The notes: a model not told the origin generated them from the letters alone. 64,000 bases of DNA from Calothrix parasitica NIES-267 (GCF_002368095.1 NZ_AP018227.1:7332123-7396122), one strand, 5' to 3'; positions 17,230 to 27,170 are shown, counted from the first letter of the stretch. A program made the numbers and translations.

Positions 17230-18507
17230 TTATTTAAATATCAAATCCAATCTTTCCTGAGACTCTTTTAAAGCTTGTTTAGGACTACTTTTATCCAACA
17301 AAACAGCTTCTATAGCTCTACCGATACTTTCCGAAACTCTAGTATAGCCAGAAAAAACTGGACGACTGCGCCCATATTGTGCCTGTTCTAAAAATACTTT
17401 TGCTGTTGGCTGTTCTTTGACATAAGCTTGATATTTTTCACTTTCACGGGACTTTAAATTTGCAGGTAAATAACCAGTCCCTAAAGCCCACTCTGTTTGA
17501 AATTCTTCGCTGAGTACAAATTCTGTGAATTCAAAAGCTGCTTTTTCTCTTTCTCGTGTCGTTTTCAATAAAAACAAATTTTCTCCACCAATACCAGTAG
17601 CTTGACGCTCGTTTGCTGGAATTGGAAATACACCAAAATCACCGTTTTTAATATCATTATTAATATAGTTCAAAGTCCAAGGTCCCGTTACCTGCATTGC
17701 AACTTTTCCCGATATAAAAGCATCCGTTTCAAAACCTCTTTCTGGTGCAGATAATATTGCTGAACCATCTTTAACTAAATCTTGCCATAACTGTAAAGCC
17801 GATATTGCTCCTTGATTATCGACTAAATCTACTTTTGCAGCAGAATCGGCTAATTCTCCACCACCACTCCACATAAATGGTAGCCAAATAAATACTGCAA
17901 ATTCTCCTTTTCCTAACGGTAAAAATATACCGTGCTGGTCAATTTTATTATCTCCATCTGTATCGCGAGTTAATTTTTTCGCAACTTGACGAAAATCTTC
18001 CCAATTAGATGGTAATTCTTCTATACCCGCTGCTTTAAATAAACTTGGACGATAAAAAATTCCCACATTATTAGTTGCAAAAGGTACCGACCAAATTTTG
18101 CCTTGATACTTTATAGAGTCGAGCAAAGTAGGGTCTATTTCATCTTTTACTGGTGATTGGTTGAGCATTTCATCCAACGCTACCAAAGCATCTAATTCTA
18201 CTAATTGTCCTGCAATTGTTGGGCTAAACCATAACAAATCTGGTGGTGCATTTCCGACTACTGCTGCTAAAATTTTTGGCATTTGTTGGTCTGGTTGACC
18301 TACATATAGCGAATCTACTTTAATATTGGGGTGATTTTGATTAAATTTATCTACTAACTTTTGCAGGACATCCCGGTTAGAAGGTGGGTTTACTCCTTGC
18401 CATAAAGTAAGATGCGTTACATTCTCTTTTTCAGTAGGTGAACTTTGGCATCCCGTAATTAGTAAGATACAAACAATTAGTAAAGCTAGTAATTTTTTAT
18501 AAGACAT
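17230..18507 (-). CDS. ABC transporter extracellular solute-binding lipoprotein (family 1, sugar type)
   Basis: The 425-residue protein starts at ATG 18507 with a lipoprotein signal peptide (KLLALLIVCILLITGC, lipobox LITGC), so it is exported and anchored by a lipidated cysteine. The mature part has the bacterial extracellular family 1 fold (LTLWQGVNPP, VDKFNQNHPNIKV, DGDNKIDQHGIF, VAMQVTGPWTL). Such proteins capture oligosaccharides or glycerol-phosphate-like solutes for an ABC importer. No permease or ATPase gene is beside it, so it must work with components encoded elsewhere. The longer frame starting at 18603 lacks a sensible signal sequence and is not used. Confidence 0.88.
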   Translation of the reverse strand: MSYKKLLALLIVCILLITGCQSSPTEKENVTHLTLWQGVNPPSNRDVLQKLVDKFNQNHPNIKVDSLYVGQPDQQMPKILAAVVGNAPPDLLWFSPTIAGQLVELDALVALDEMLNQSPVKDEIDPTLLDSIKYQGKIWSVPFATNNVGIFYRPSLFKAAGIEELPSNWEDFRQVAKKLTRDTDGDNKIDQHGIFLPLGKGEFAVFIWLPFMWSGGGELADSAAKVDLVDNQGAISALQLWQDLVKDGSAILSAPERGFETDAFISGKVAMQVTGPWTLNYINNDIKNGDFGVFPIPANERQATGIGGENLFLLKTTREREKAAFEFTEFVLSEEFQTEWALGTGYLPANLKSRESEKYQAYVKEQPTAKVFLEQAQYGRSRPVFSGYTRVSESIGRAIEAVLLDKSSPKQALKESQERLDLIFK

Positions 18508-18687
18508 TCTTTTTCTAGTAATAATTTGAGTTTGTTTGGAAAACTTGTTAAAAGTAAAAAAAAGATAGGTTTCTCCATTAGTGGAAAATTCGATACTCTG
18601 CATTGAAACATAAATGCTTTGCTACAGTAAATTTTAGAGAAAAATTTGTATGTTTTAGTAAATCAGTTGATTTTATAGGTTGAAATT

Positions 18688-19446
18688 ATGGCCGGACATA
18701 GTAAATGGGCTAATATTAAACGTCAAAAAGCTCGTGTTGATGCGAAAAGAGGTAAAACCTTTACTCAGCTATCCCGTGCAATTATTGTCGCAGCTAGGAA
18801 TGGTGTATCAGACCCGAACGGTAACTTTCAACTCCGTACTGCTATCGAAAAAGCCAAAGCAGCGGGTATCCCTAATGATAATATCGAGCGGGCGATCGCC
18901 AAAGGTGCGGGTACTTTTGATGATGGTGGTGCAAAGTTAGAGGAGATACGCTACGAAGGTTACGGACCGGGTGGTGTAGCTATTTTGATTGAAGCTTTAA
19001 CGGATAATCGCAACCGTACTGTAGCTTACTTACGAGAAGCTTTTACTAAAAATGGTGGGAATCTTGGGGAAACTGGTTGTGTTAGCTGGATGTTTGACCA
19101 AAAAGGTATCTGTATCGTTAAAGATGTCACCTCGGAAGAACAACTTCTCGAAGCTTCCTTAGAAGGTGGTGCAGAATTTTACGAAATGACAGACTCAGAT
19201 ATGGCTGAAGTGATATCGGAGGTTTCCGACCTAGAAAACCTTAACCAAACCCTTCAACAACAGGATTTTGATGTTACCGATGTTGAACTCCGATGGATTC
19301 CTAGCAATCATATAGATATCACCGACTCCGAACAAGCACGGGTGTTAATTAAATTAATTGATACTCTTGAGGGGCTAGATGATGTACAAAATGTCACTGC
19401 TAATTTCGATATGTCTGAGGATTTAATTCTTACTAACTTAAGCTAG
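18688..19446 (+). CDS. YebC/PmpR family protein
   Basis: The 252-residue protein has the family signature MAGHSKWANIKRQKARVDAK at its start and the conserved RYEGYGPGGVAILIE and DNRNRT segments, at the normal family length. YebC-type proteins act as transcriptional regulators and, in recent work, as factors easing translation of proline-rich stretches. The divergent neighbour is the solute-binding protein (180 bases between starts). The diguanylate cyclase follows 30 bases later on the same strand and may share the transcript. Confidence 0.95.
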   Translation: MAGHSKWANIKRQKARVDAKRGKTFTQLSRAIIVAARNGVSDPNGNFQLRTAIEKAKAAGIPNDNIERAIAKGAGTFDDGGAKLEEIRYEGYGPGGVAILIEALTDNRNRTVAYLREAFTKNGGNLGETGCVSWMFDQKGICIVKDVTSEEQLLEASLEGGAEFYEMTDSDMAEVISEVSDLENLNQTLQQQDFDVTDVELRWIPSNHIDITDSEQARVLIKLIDTLEGLDDVQNVTANFDMSEDLILTNLS

Positions 19447-19476
19447 CATCAAAACTGGGTGTAACTTTATTACCTT

Positions 19477-20970
19477 ATGGCCTCAGAGTCAGAATTTCCT
19501 TTAACTCAAGCTATTAATTTTGAACCTCTTAAAGTTAAAGCGAATACATCAGTTGAACATGTAGTTACTCTACTAAGTCAAACTAAAGCTAGCTGTGTTT
19601 TGGTTGTAGAACAGCAAAATTTACTCGGGATTTATACAGAACGCGATGTAGTTAGAATGACAGCTAAAAGTCAGAATTTCGCTGATTTAAGCGTTGCTGA
19701 TGTAATGTCAAAAAATATAATTTCCGTTAACGCATCCGAAGTTACCGATATCTTCACTGTGTTAAATTTGATGCGTAGTCACCGTATTCGCCATTTACCT
19801 ATTTTAGACGAGCTTCAGCAGTTGATTGGCATTGTTACTCCTAGAACAATACGCAAAGTCTTCAAGCCTGCGGATATGCTCAGGAGTAGATTGGTTCAAG
19901 AGTTGATGGAAACACGGGTAATTAAAGCTTCTCCACTCACAAAGATTTTAGATATAGCTCTCCTCATGGCTAAAAATAAAGTTAGCTGTGTCGTCATTGT
20001 TGAGGAAAATACTGATTTAGAAAGTTATCCAGTTGGAATAATTACGGAATTAGACATAGTAATATTACGCGCACAACAGGAAGATTTTTCCTGGATTCAA
20101 GCTAAAGAGGTGATGAGTACCCCTCTTAAACCAATAAAAAACGATAATACTTTATGGTCTGCCCATGAAAAAATGGAGCAAGAAAATATTCGTAGATTAG
20201 TTGTAATTGACGGTGAAGGAAAATTATCTGGAATTATTACTCAAAGTAGCTTGCTGCGAGTTTTAGATCCATTAGAAATGCAAGCCACAATTCAGATTTT
20301 GCAGCAAACAGTCGATGAGAAAACGCTACAACTCCAACATAAAAATCACTTATTGGAAAAAGAAATACAGCAATGTCAGATAGTTAAATCAATTTTAAGC
20401 AAAAATGAAACTGAATATCGCAACATAGCAGAAAAGCTCAAAATAGCCAATCAGCAGTTACAGCAACTTGCAAATTCCGATGGTTTAACGGGATTAGCAA
20501 ATCGTCGTTACTTTGACGATTATTTTCAGCAAGAATGGAAACGTTTATCAAGAGAACAAGCATCTTTATCTTTAATAATGCTTGACGTTGATTATTTCAA
20601 AAATGACAACGACACTTACGGACATTTATTAGGAGATGAATGCTTACGCAAAATTGCTAATGTTTTAAAAAAATCTATCAAACGTCCAGCCGATTTATTT
20701 GCGCGTTACGGTGGTGAAGAGTTTATTATTCTGCTCCCAAACACTGATATAGAAGGAGCAATTCATTTAGCTAAACAGATTAATTTGAAAGTCAAATCTT
20801 TAAATATTCCCCATACCAATTCCGATATAAGCCATTGCGTCACCATTAGTTTAGGTGCAGCTTCGACTATTCCTCAATTAAATAAGTCAACTCAAAGTTT
20901 AATCGCTGCTGCTGACGAAATGCTTTATAAAGCTAAATTAGCAGGAAGAAACTGTATAGCATTTGCTTGA
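19477..20970 (+). CDS. Diguanylate cyclase with four CBS domains
   Basis: The 497-residue protein has two CBS pairs in the first ~270 residues (VADVMSKNIISVNASEV, ELMETRVIKASPLTKI, EVMSTPLKPIKNDN), a coiled coil (about 270-325) and a C-terminal GGDEF domain. The active-site motif is RYGGEEF near residue 411, and the RPAD just before it is an intact inhibitory I-site, so it should make cyclic di-GMP with product feedback. CBS domains commonly sense adenine nucleotides or ions. No transmembrane segment is seen, so it is cytoplasmic. It lies 30 bases after the yebC-type gene. Confidence 0.92.
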   Translation: MASESEFPLTQAINFEPLKVKANTSVEHVVTLLSQTKASCVLVVEQQNLLGIYTERDVVRMTAKSQNFADLSVADVMSKNIISVNASEVTDIFTVLNLMRSHRIRHLPILDELQQLIGIVTPRTIRKVFKPADMLRSRLVQELMETRVIKASPLTKILDIALLMAKNKVSCVVIVEENTDLESYPVGIITELDIVILRAQQEDFSWIQAKEVMSTPLKPIKNDNTLWSAHEKMEQENIRRLVVIDGEGKLSGIITQSSLLRVLDPLEMQATIQILQQTVDEKTLQLQHKNHLLEKEIQQCQIVKSILSKNETEYRNIAEKLKIANQQLQQLANSDGLTGLANRRYFDDYFQQEWKRLSREQASLSLIMLDVDYFKNDNDTYGHLLGDECLRKIANVLKKSIKRPADLFARYGGEEFIILLPNTDIEGAIHLAKQINLKVKSLNIPHTNSDISHCVTISLGAASTIPQLNKSTQSLIAAADEMLYKAKLAGRNCIAFA

Positions 20971-21069
20971 GATAAAAAGACTACTTATTAGAGCATAAAT
21001 GTTAATTTAACTCAATTCTTTGGGAACTCTATAACTACAGCCAATTCCTGAAAGGGGAGTTTACCAAGT

Positions 21070-21789
21070 ATGAAATTAGAAAAAAATCTCGAATCACAAA
21101 CATTTATCCAAGCAAATACCAATTCTGACGAAGATAAATTGCAACAATTTATTGAAACAAACAACTATCCAACTTTAGACGCAAACTCTAACTTAACTAA
21201 TCGAGATTACACCATTATTATTGATATTAGCGGTAGTATGGCAACCACCGACTATCCACAAGGAACAACTCGATGGATAGCTGCTCAAAAATATACATTA
21301 GCTTTAGCAAAAAAGTGCGAACAGTTAGACCCTGACGGAATTACAGTTTATATGTTTGCTGAAAAATTCCAACGTTATGACTTTGTTACATCGAGTAAAG
21401 TTAAACAAATTTTTGAAGAAAACAAACCTCAAGGTGGAGCTAATTTACTAACAGTTTTGCAAGATGCTCTTAACAATTACTTTCAGCGTAAAGCTAATAG
21501 TAAAACAAAACCATGTGGAGAAACTATTTTAGTTATAACTGATGGAGTATCTTCCAATCGTATTGGTATAAGTCAAACAATTATAGATGCTACTCAAAGA
21601 ATAGATAATAACCAAGAATTAATAATTTCTTTTATTCAAGTAGGATACGAACCTCACATCAGCAAAGCAATCAAATCCTGGGACGATGAATTAGAAAGTA
21701 ATGGCGCTAAATTTGACATTGTAAATTCCCTTACCCTCGATGAAATCGAAAAAATCACATTTACACAAGTTTTGATAAATAGTAAGTAG
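21070..21789 (+). CDS. VWA-domain protein
   Basis: The 239-residue protein has a von Willebrand factor A domain with a complete metal-ion-dependent adhesion site: DISGSMATTD (DxSxS), a threonine-containing loop near GGANLLTVLQDAL, and ITDGVSSNR. No signal peptide is seen, so it is probably cytoplasmic. VWA proteins often act with AAA ATPases, tellurium-resistance proteins or kinases; none is next to it. A possible ribosome site, AAGGGGAG, lies at 21052-21059, which supports the ATG at 21070. Confidence 0.8.
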   Translation: MKLEKNLESQTFIQANTNSDEDKLQQFIETNNYPTLDANSNLTNRDYTIIIDISGSMATTDYPQGTTRWIAAQKYTLALAKKCEQLDPDGITVYMFAEKFQRYDFVTSSKVKQIFEENKPQGGANLLTVLQDALNNYFQRKANSKTKPCGETILVITDGVSSNRIGISQTIIDATQRIDNNQELIISFIQVGYEPHISKAIKSWDDELESNGAKFDIVNSLTLDEIEKITFTQVLINSK

Positions 21790-21892
21790 TCAATGATTTA
21801 GGAGTAAGTAGCGAGGAATAATTAGCAAGTAAAAAATAAAGTTTTGAGTTCGGTGAAAAACACCAACCAGTAAAAATTATTTTTATGCAGTA

Positions 21893-22153
21893 ATTCTGGA
21901 CATAAGTATTGCCACTGATTACTCCTTACTTCTTACTCCTTACTCCTTACTCATTACTTCTTACTCCTAACTCCTAACTCCTAACTCCTTACTCCTTACT
22001 TCTTACTTCTTACTTCTTACTCCTTACTCATTACTCATTACTCCTTACTCCTAACTCCTTACTCCTAACTCCTAACTCCTAACTCCTAACTCCTAACTCC
22101 TTACTTCTTACTTCTTACTCATTACTTCTTACTCCTTACTCCTTACTCCTCCC
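21893..22153. repeat. Long heptanucleotide repeat tract (ACTCCTA / ACTCCTT / ACTTCTT)
   Basis: About 260 bases are built almost only of 7-base units ACTCCTA, ACTCCTT, ACTTCTT and ACTCATT in mixed order. It fills most of the 424-base spacer between the VWA and UbiH-like genes and stops about 60 bases before the next start. This is the longest STRR in the window. Confidence 0.95.
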
Positions 22154-22213
22154 CTTGCCTAAATTCTTAAAAATACGTCACAATAGATGAAAATGCTGTG
22201 ATTTATCTTAACA

Positions 22214-23476
22214 ATGGCGCAAGCGCAGCTCTCTAAAATTACTTCACCTTCCCAAGCCCTCGCCCAGAAGCGAGGGTACGACTACGATTTGGTGATTGTC
22301 GGTGGCGGAATTATCGGTTTAACTTTAGCCGCTGCATTAAACGATTCAGGATTACGAATACTTTTAATCGAAGCCAGAGTTCAATCTGCTTCGGTAATGA
22401 AGGGACAAGCCTATGCAATACACATGCTATCGGCTTTGATTTATCAAGGAATTGGAATTTGGGACAAGATATTACCCCAAATCGAAACTTATAACCGCGT
22501 GCGTCTTTCGGATGCCGATTATTCCGGTGTCGTGGAATTTAATACTTCTGATATCGGTAGCCAGGATTTAGGTTATGTAGCCGAACATCAAGCGCTACTT
22601 TATCCTCTGCAAGAATTTGTCAAAGAAAGTCCTAACATTACTTATTTATGTCCCGCTGAGGTCATCAGTACCGAATACCTGGAAAATGTTGCCACCGTAG
22701 AAGTTAAGATTGCCGGAGAAATATGTAAAATCCGCAGTCATTTGGTGGTAGCTGCTGACGGAGGTAAGTCGAGAATTCGTCAAGCTGCTGGAATTAAAAC
22801 TAGGGGCTGGAAATATTGGCAATCTTGTATTGTAGCATTTGTTAAACCAGAAAAATGTCACAATAATACAGCTTACGAAAAATTCCAATCCAGCGGGCCA
22901 TTCGCGATTTTACCGCTACCGGGGAACCGCTGTCGGATTGTTTGGACAGCACCTCACGACGAAGCAAAAGAATTATGTGCTTTGAATGACGAGCAATTCT
23001 TAGAGCAACTGCAACAACGTTTCGGCGAGCAGATGGGTAAATTAGAATTACTCGGAGAACGTTTCGTGTTTCAAGTGCAGTTAATGCAAAGCAACCGTTA
23101 CGTATTGAATCGACTAGCATTAATCGGGGATGCAGCACATAAATGTCATCCCGTCGGCGGACAAGGCTTAAATTTAGGTATTCGCGATGCAGCAGCATTA
23201 GCCCAAATTATTAAAGAAGCCCATTCCACCGGTCAAGACATTGGAAATATTAAAGTACTCAAAAATTACGAGCGCTGGCGAAAGCTAGAAAATCTCGCAA
23301 TTTTGGGTTTTACAGACGTATTAGATAGAGTCTTTTCCAATAAATTTTTTCCCGTAGTCATAGCCAGACGTTTTGGTCTATGGGTAATGCAGCGCGTTCG
23401 TTTTATCAGAATATTTAATCTAAAATTGATGATTGGTTTGAAAGGGAAAACTCCTGAATTGGCAAAGGGGGAATAG
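22214..23476 (+). CDS. FAD-dependent hydroxylase, UbiH/Coq6 family
   Basis: The 420-residue flavoprotein has the FAD-binding motif YDLVIVGGGIIGLTLAAALN (about residues 25-44), the VVAADGGKSRIRQAAG motif and the GDAAHKCHPVGGQGLNLGIRD motif characteristic of UbiH/Coq6 ring hydroxylases. In cyanobacteria these enzymes have been linked to quinone or isoprenoid-aromatic metabolism; plastoquinone-related hydroxylation is possible but not shown here. The start is preceded by a short spacer after the repeat tract. The stop is followed at once by G-rich tandem repeats. Confidence 0.85.
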   Translation: MAQAQLSKITSPSQALAQKRGYDYDLVIVGGGIIGLTLAAALNDSGLRILLIEARVQSASVMKGQAYAIHMLSALIYQGIGIWDKILPQIETYNRVRLSDADYSGVVEFNTSDIGSQDLGYVAEHQALLYPLQEFVKESPNITYLCPAEVISTEYLENVATVEVKIAGEICKIRSHLVVAADGGKSRIRQAAGIKTRGWKYWQSCIVAFVKPEKCHNNTAYEKFQSSGPFAILPLPGNRCRIVWTAPHDEAKELCALNDEQFLEQLQQRFGEQMGKLELLGERFVFQVQLMQSNRYVLNRLALIGDAAHKCHPVGGQGLNLGIRDAAALAQIIKEAHSTGQDIGNIKVLKNYERWRKLENLAILGFTDVLDRVFSNKFFPVVIARRFGLWVMQRVRFIRIFNLKLMIGLKGKTPELAKGE

Positions 23477-23479
23477 GAG

Positions 23480-23640
23480 AGGGATGGGGAGATGGGGAGA
23501 TGGGGAGATGGGGAGACAAGGTGACTAATTTGCTAACGCAGTGTGTCCTACTGAACATGCATCTTGCTTGCTCATTATTAGCAATTACCAATTACCAATT
23601 CCCAATTACCAATTCCCCAATTCCCAATAACTTTTTTCAA
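23480..23640. repeat. G-rich (GGGGAGAT) and ACCAATT tandem repeats
   Basis: GGGGAGAT-type units (23485-23520), then an interspersed block with AACATGCATCTTG (23541-23567) that recurs at 46631-46657, then AATTACC/AATTCCC units (23581-23630). All lie between the UbiH-like gene and the transglycosylase gene. Confidence 0.8.
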
Positions 23641-23743
23641 AAAAATTAAGAAAAAATTCAAAATTGATAAATCAGATAGGTTAATTTGACCACCAGTGAT
23701 GCTACAGTGCAAGATATTCTTGTGAAATTCTCAGCGGGTATCA

Positions 23744-25978
23744 ATGCTGAAGAAGCTACAGAAAAAACAAATTTCTTTGATTGCGGGTGCAGGAATCTGT
23801 GCCTTTCTGGTTGGAGCTATGGTTTCAGCCCCTCAAATTGGCAAAAATTTGGGGAGATTGTTTGGTGGTAATAATGAGGAACAGGTTATTTCGGAAGCGA
23901 ATATAGCCAAATCTGTTGTTTTACCTCTGGTTAATCAATCCCCGGAAAAACGTGCAGCCCAGTTGGCACAAATTGCCAAAGGTTCGTCTTCAATCGAACA
24001 ATATCGCGCTCGTTATCTTTTAGCCGATGATTTGCTGGTAAAAGACCAAGCAAAAGAAGCTCTAGAATTACTCGATGGTCTGGAAAATGATTATCAAGCT
24101 CTAAAGCCTTATGTTTTATTACAGCAGGCCCGTGCCTACAGTATTCTTGGCGAAGGTGGTAAAGCTTCCGATAAAAGGCAAGCTGTTGTTAAAGAATATT
24201 CCGAAAATCCAGTTGCTGCTAAAGCTTTATATTTAATTGGAGTCGAAGAATATCAAGATAAAGCAATCGCTGAATTTCCTTCCAATCCATTGACCTGGGA
24301 AATTATTCGAGGAAGATTAGCACAAAATCCCAATCAGCCGGAATTACAGTTAGTTCTGGCAAAATATGCCTTTGAACAACCGGGAATTGTTCCCGTGCTG
24401 AACCAACTGGTTAACGAACCAAGCCTCAAACCAGAGGATTGGGAAATAATTGGTAATGCGTATTGGGAAAATAAAGAGTTCGGGAAAGCTGCGACTTCTT
24501 ACGGAAAGGCTACTCCTACAGCAAATAATATTTACCGTAATGGTAGAGGTTTACAGCTGAGTGGGGAGAGAGAAAAGGCTCAATTGGCTTATCAACAGCT
24601 ACTTAACGATTTTCCAGGTGAAAGAGAAGCTGGAAAGGCTTTATTGCGTTTGGCTGAGTTAACCAGAACGGGTACCGAAAGTCTACCTTTTCTTGACCAA
24701 GTAATTGCGAATTTCCCCGAACAAGCTGGGAAAGCATTAGAGCGAAAAGCGAAAATTTTGCAATCTCAAGGGAATAATTCTGGTGCTAGGGATGCTTTAA
24801 GGTTACTGATTACCAAGTTTGGTAACACCGAAGAAGCAGCAGAGTATCGTTGGAAAGTCGCGCAGCAAAAAGCAAAAGCAGGCGATTATCAAGCTGCATG
24901 GGAATGGGGAGCGCCGGTTCCTGTAGAAAATCCTACTAGTATCTTGGCTCCCAGAGCCGGTTTTTGGGTTGGTAAATGGCTAACAAAACTTGGTAAGGAA
25001 GCAGAAGCAAAACAAGCCTACGAATATGTAGTTAGTAAATTTCCTTACTCTTATTACTCATGGCGTTCTGCTGTTACTTTAGGTTTAGACGTAGGCGATT
25101 TTAATAGTCTACGTAGCATGAGTCCGGAAATGAAAGACCGAATCCGTCCTTTACCACCAGCGGGTTCTGATACTTTCAAAGAGTTGTATCTATTAGGACA
25201 AAAGCGAGACGCTTGGCTGCAGTGGGAAACTGAATTTCAGAATAAAGCACAGCCAACTGTAGCCGAACAGTTTACTGAAGGTTTAATGCAATTAGCCAGG
25301 GAAAATTACGTAGGTGGAATTTCGATAGTAGCTAAATTAGAAGATAGGGAAAAACCTGACGAAAGAGCTGAATATCAGGAATTGAGCAGCAAAAACATGT
25401 ATTGGCAAGCTCGTTATCCATTCCCTTACTTTGATTTAATTAGTCAATGGTCTCAAGAACGCAATCTTAATCCTTTTTTGGTAGTATCCCTGATACGTCA
25501 AGAATCAATGTTCCAAGAAAGAATTAAATCTATTGCTAATGCTACTGGTTTAATGCAGGTGTTGCCAACTACCGCAGAATGGATTGCTCCACAAATTAAC
25601 GTGAATTATGAAAGCACTAGTTTAGAAGACCCCAACGACAATATCATGTACGGTACATGGTATTTAGACAGTACTCACAAACAATATCAAGATAGCTCTC
25701 TGTTAGCAGTGGCCAGCTATAATGCGGGTCCGGGAAATGTTTCTAAATGGTTAAAGACCTTACCTATAGACGACCCCGACGAGTTTGTTGAAGCAATTCC
25801 TTTTCCTGAAACTAAAAATTATGTCCGTCAAGTGCTAGGAAATTACTGGAATTATCTCAGGATTTACAATCCTCAAACCTCTCAATTAGTAGGACAATAC
25901 CTTGCGAAGCAACTCCAATTTCCTCAATATCAAAAACCAGCAGCAACTACAGAACCGACGACATCGGAGAGTAATTAA
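23744..25978 (+). CDS. Soluble lytic murein transglycosylase (Slt70-like)
   Basis: The 744-residue protein cleaves the MurNAc-GlcNAc bond of peptidoglycan with formation of anhydro-muropeptides. It begins with a membrane or signal segment (ISLIAGAGICAFLVGAMVSA), continues with a long TPR-like superhelix (about 60-520) and ends with the SLT lysozyme-like domain: catalytic Glu in IRQESMFQ (about 586), GLMQVLPTTAEWIA, NIMYGTWYL, VASYNAGPGNVSKW and NYVRQVLGNYWNY. The order matches E. coli Slt70. The extreme C terminus (PAATTEPTTSESN) is low complexity. ATG 23744 is chosen because it gives the exported N terminus. Confidence 0.92.
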   Translation: MLKKLQKKQISLIAGAGICAFLVGAMVSAPQIGKNLGRLFGGNNEEQVISEANIAKSVVLPLVNQSPEKRAAQLAQIAKGSSSIEQYRARYLLADDLLVKDQAKEALELLDGLENDYQALKPYVLLQQARAYSILGEGGKASDKRQAVVKEYSENPVAAKALYLIGVEEYQDKAIAEFPSNPLTWEIIRGRLAQNPNQPELQLVLAKYAFEQPGIVPVLNQLVNEPSLKPEDWEIIGNAYWENKEFGKAATSYGKATPTANNIYRNGRGLQLSGEREKAQLAYQQLLNDFPGEREAGKALLRLAELTRTGTESLPFLDQVIANFPEQAGKALERKAKILQSQGNNSGARDALRLLITKFGNTEEAAEYRWKVAQQKAKAGDYQAAWEWGAPVPVENPTSILAPRAGFWVGKWLTKLGKEAEAKQAYEYVVSKFPYSYYSWRSAVTLGLDVGDFNSLRSMSPEMKDRIRPLPPAGSDTFKELYLLGQKRDAWLQWETEFQNKAQPTVAEQFTEGLMQLARENYVGGISIVAKLEDREKPDERAEYQELSSKNMYWQARYPFPYFDLISQWSQERNLNPFLVVSLIRQESMFQERIKSIANATGLMQVLPTTAEWIAPQINVNYESTSLEDPNDNIMYGTWYLDSTHKQYQDSSLLAVASYNAGPGNVSKWLKTLPIDDPDEFVEAIPFPETKNYVRQVLGNYWNYLRIYNPQTSQLVGQYLAKQLQFPQYQKPAATTEPTTSESN

Positions 25979-25982
25979 TTAG

Positions 25983-26046
25983 CTTAAAGGTCAAAAGTTA
26001 AAGGTTAAAGGTTAAAGGTCAAAGGTTAAAGGTCAAAGGTTAAAAT
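25983..26046. repeat. Heptanucleotide repeat (TTAAAGG / TCAAAGG)
   Basis: Nine or so copies of a 7-base unit TTAAAGG/TCAAAGG start 5 bases after the transglycosylase stop. Confidence 0.9.
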
Positions 26047-26120
26047 TTAACTATTGCTGAGCGTAGGGTATGACTTATATGTCATTTATCCTACGCGATA
26101 TTTTTTTATACACGTAATGA

Positions 26121-26185
26121 AACCTCACCCCGTCCTGACGGAGACTCCTCTCTTTAACAAGGAGAGGGGAAGGGGGTGAGGTTTT
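26121..26185. repeat. Fold-back repeat with terminator-like end
   Basis: AACCTCACCC (26121) pairs with GGGTGAGGTT (ending 26182), with an inner CCTCTC/GAGAGG pair, followed by TTTTTC. It shares its right end with 15375-15417. It may end transcription from the transglycosylase gene. The remainder of the 25979-26305 spacer shows nothing else. Confidence 0.7.
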
Positions 26186-26305
26186 TCAATGTTATAGGTG
26201 AATTCATCGAGTGAAATATTCAGTTATATCACGTAAGTCTTTTATTTTTTTTTAGTATAGATTGGAAAGATAATTTGAACCTAATCATAAAAAAATACTG
26301 CTTTC

Positions 26306-26959
26306 ATGACTGAATCTTTTTTAATTACACTATTTAAAGTTATTTGGCAGGATTTAACAGAAGATGCAGCTTATGATTCGACAAAACAAAATTGGCAAGC
26401 TCTTCAAGTCGTTATTGATGAAATAAAGAATAACAAACAAGTTAGTCAAGATTTAGCATTTGCACTGGAAAAGTGTTACTACTATTCAGACAAAATTATA
26501 GCGGAAACCTGTCGAGAAGAATTAATTAAAAGTTCTACCTTTGTCCAGTATCGTGGAGCGAAAATCTATAAACCCCCCGAGAATGATACGGGGATTAGAA
26601 AATTAGAAAATAAAATTACTTTGATAGACAAACAATTAAAACAATTTGGAAAAAAGCTATTTGCAAAAAAATCTTTTATTAATCCTAGCGACCTTGAAGA
26701 ATTAGTTAAAGAATTATCTCAAAGAAGTTATGAATCCTCGGAAGCTAATAAGAAAGATGCATGGAATAATCTTTTACAAGAAGTAGAAAAAGATTGTGAA
26801 GTAAAAATTTATCAAAATAGAATCAGAGACAAAAAGAATGGTTTACGTAAGTTAATGTTTGATAATTTTTTAATAGGAATTGAACCTCACGAACAATTAA
26901 ATCGTATTTTTAGTGCTAGAACATATTTGATATTAAAAAATATTCGTGACAAAGTTTAG
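26306..26959 (+). CDS. Unknown protein, helix-rich, 217 residues
   Basis: I do not recognise a family. The protein is charged and helical, with a likely coiled coil around residues 95-125 (RKLENKITLIDKQLKQFGKK) and a conserved-looking C-terminal block KKNGLRKLMFDNFLIGIEPHE. There is no signal peptide or membrane helix. A degraded copy of the C-terminal block lies about 115 bases downstream (27074-27160), which implies a former tandem duplicate. The gene is convergent with the STAND operon. Codon use looks like its neighbours, so a real gene is likely. Confidence 0.6.
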   Translation: MTESFLITLFKVIWQDLTEDAAYDSTKQNWQALQVVIDEIKNNKQVSQDLAFALEKCYYYSDKIIAETCREELIKSSTFVQYRGAKIYKPPENDTGIRKLENKITLIDKQLKQFGKKLFAKKSFINPSDLEELVKELSQRSYESSEANKKDAWNNLLQEVEKDCEVKIYQNRIRDKKNGLRKLMFDNFLIGIEPHEQLNRIFSARTYLILKNIRDKV

Positions 26960-27073
26960 TTCAATGAAATTAAATTCGATTTTTTATTCCCTGTTCCCTA
27001 TTCTCTTTTTTAATTAGTCATCTATTTTGCATTAATTTTACATTGTGATGTAGGTATTTACCAATCCGCACTT

Positions 27074-27163
27074 AAAAATGAAAAAAACGGCTTACGGAAA
27101 TTAATGTTTAACAGATTTTTAATCGAGATTGATAGAAGATTGCAGAAAATTACAACCTAATTT
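27074..27163 (+). pseudogene. Relic of a second copy of the 217-residue unknown gene
   Basis: The frame reads KNEKNGLRKLMFNRFLIEID and then a stop, against KKNGLRKLMFDNFLIGIE in the intact gene at 26833-26886. No start or upstream body remains. Confidence 0.7.
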
Positions 27164-27170
27164 ATAATTG

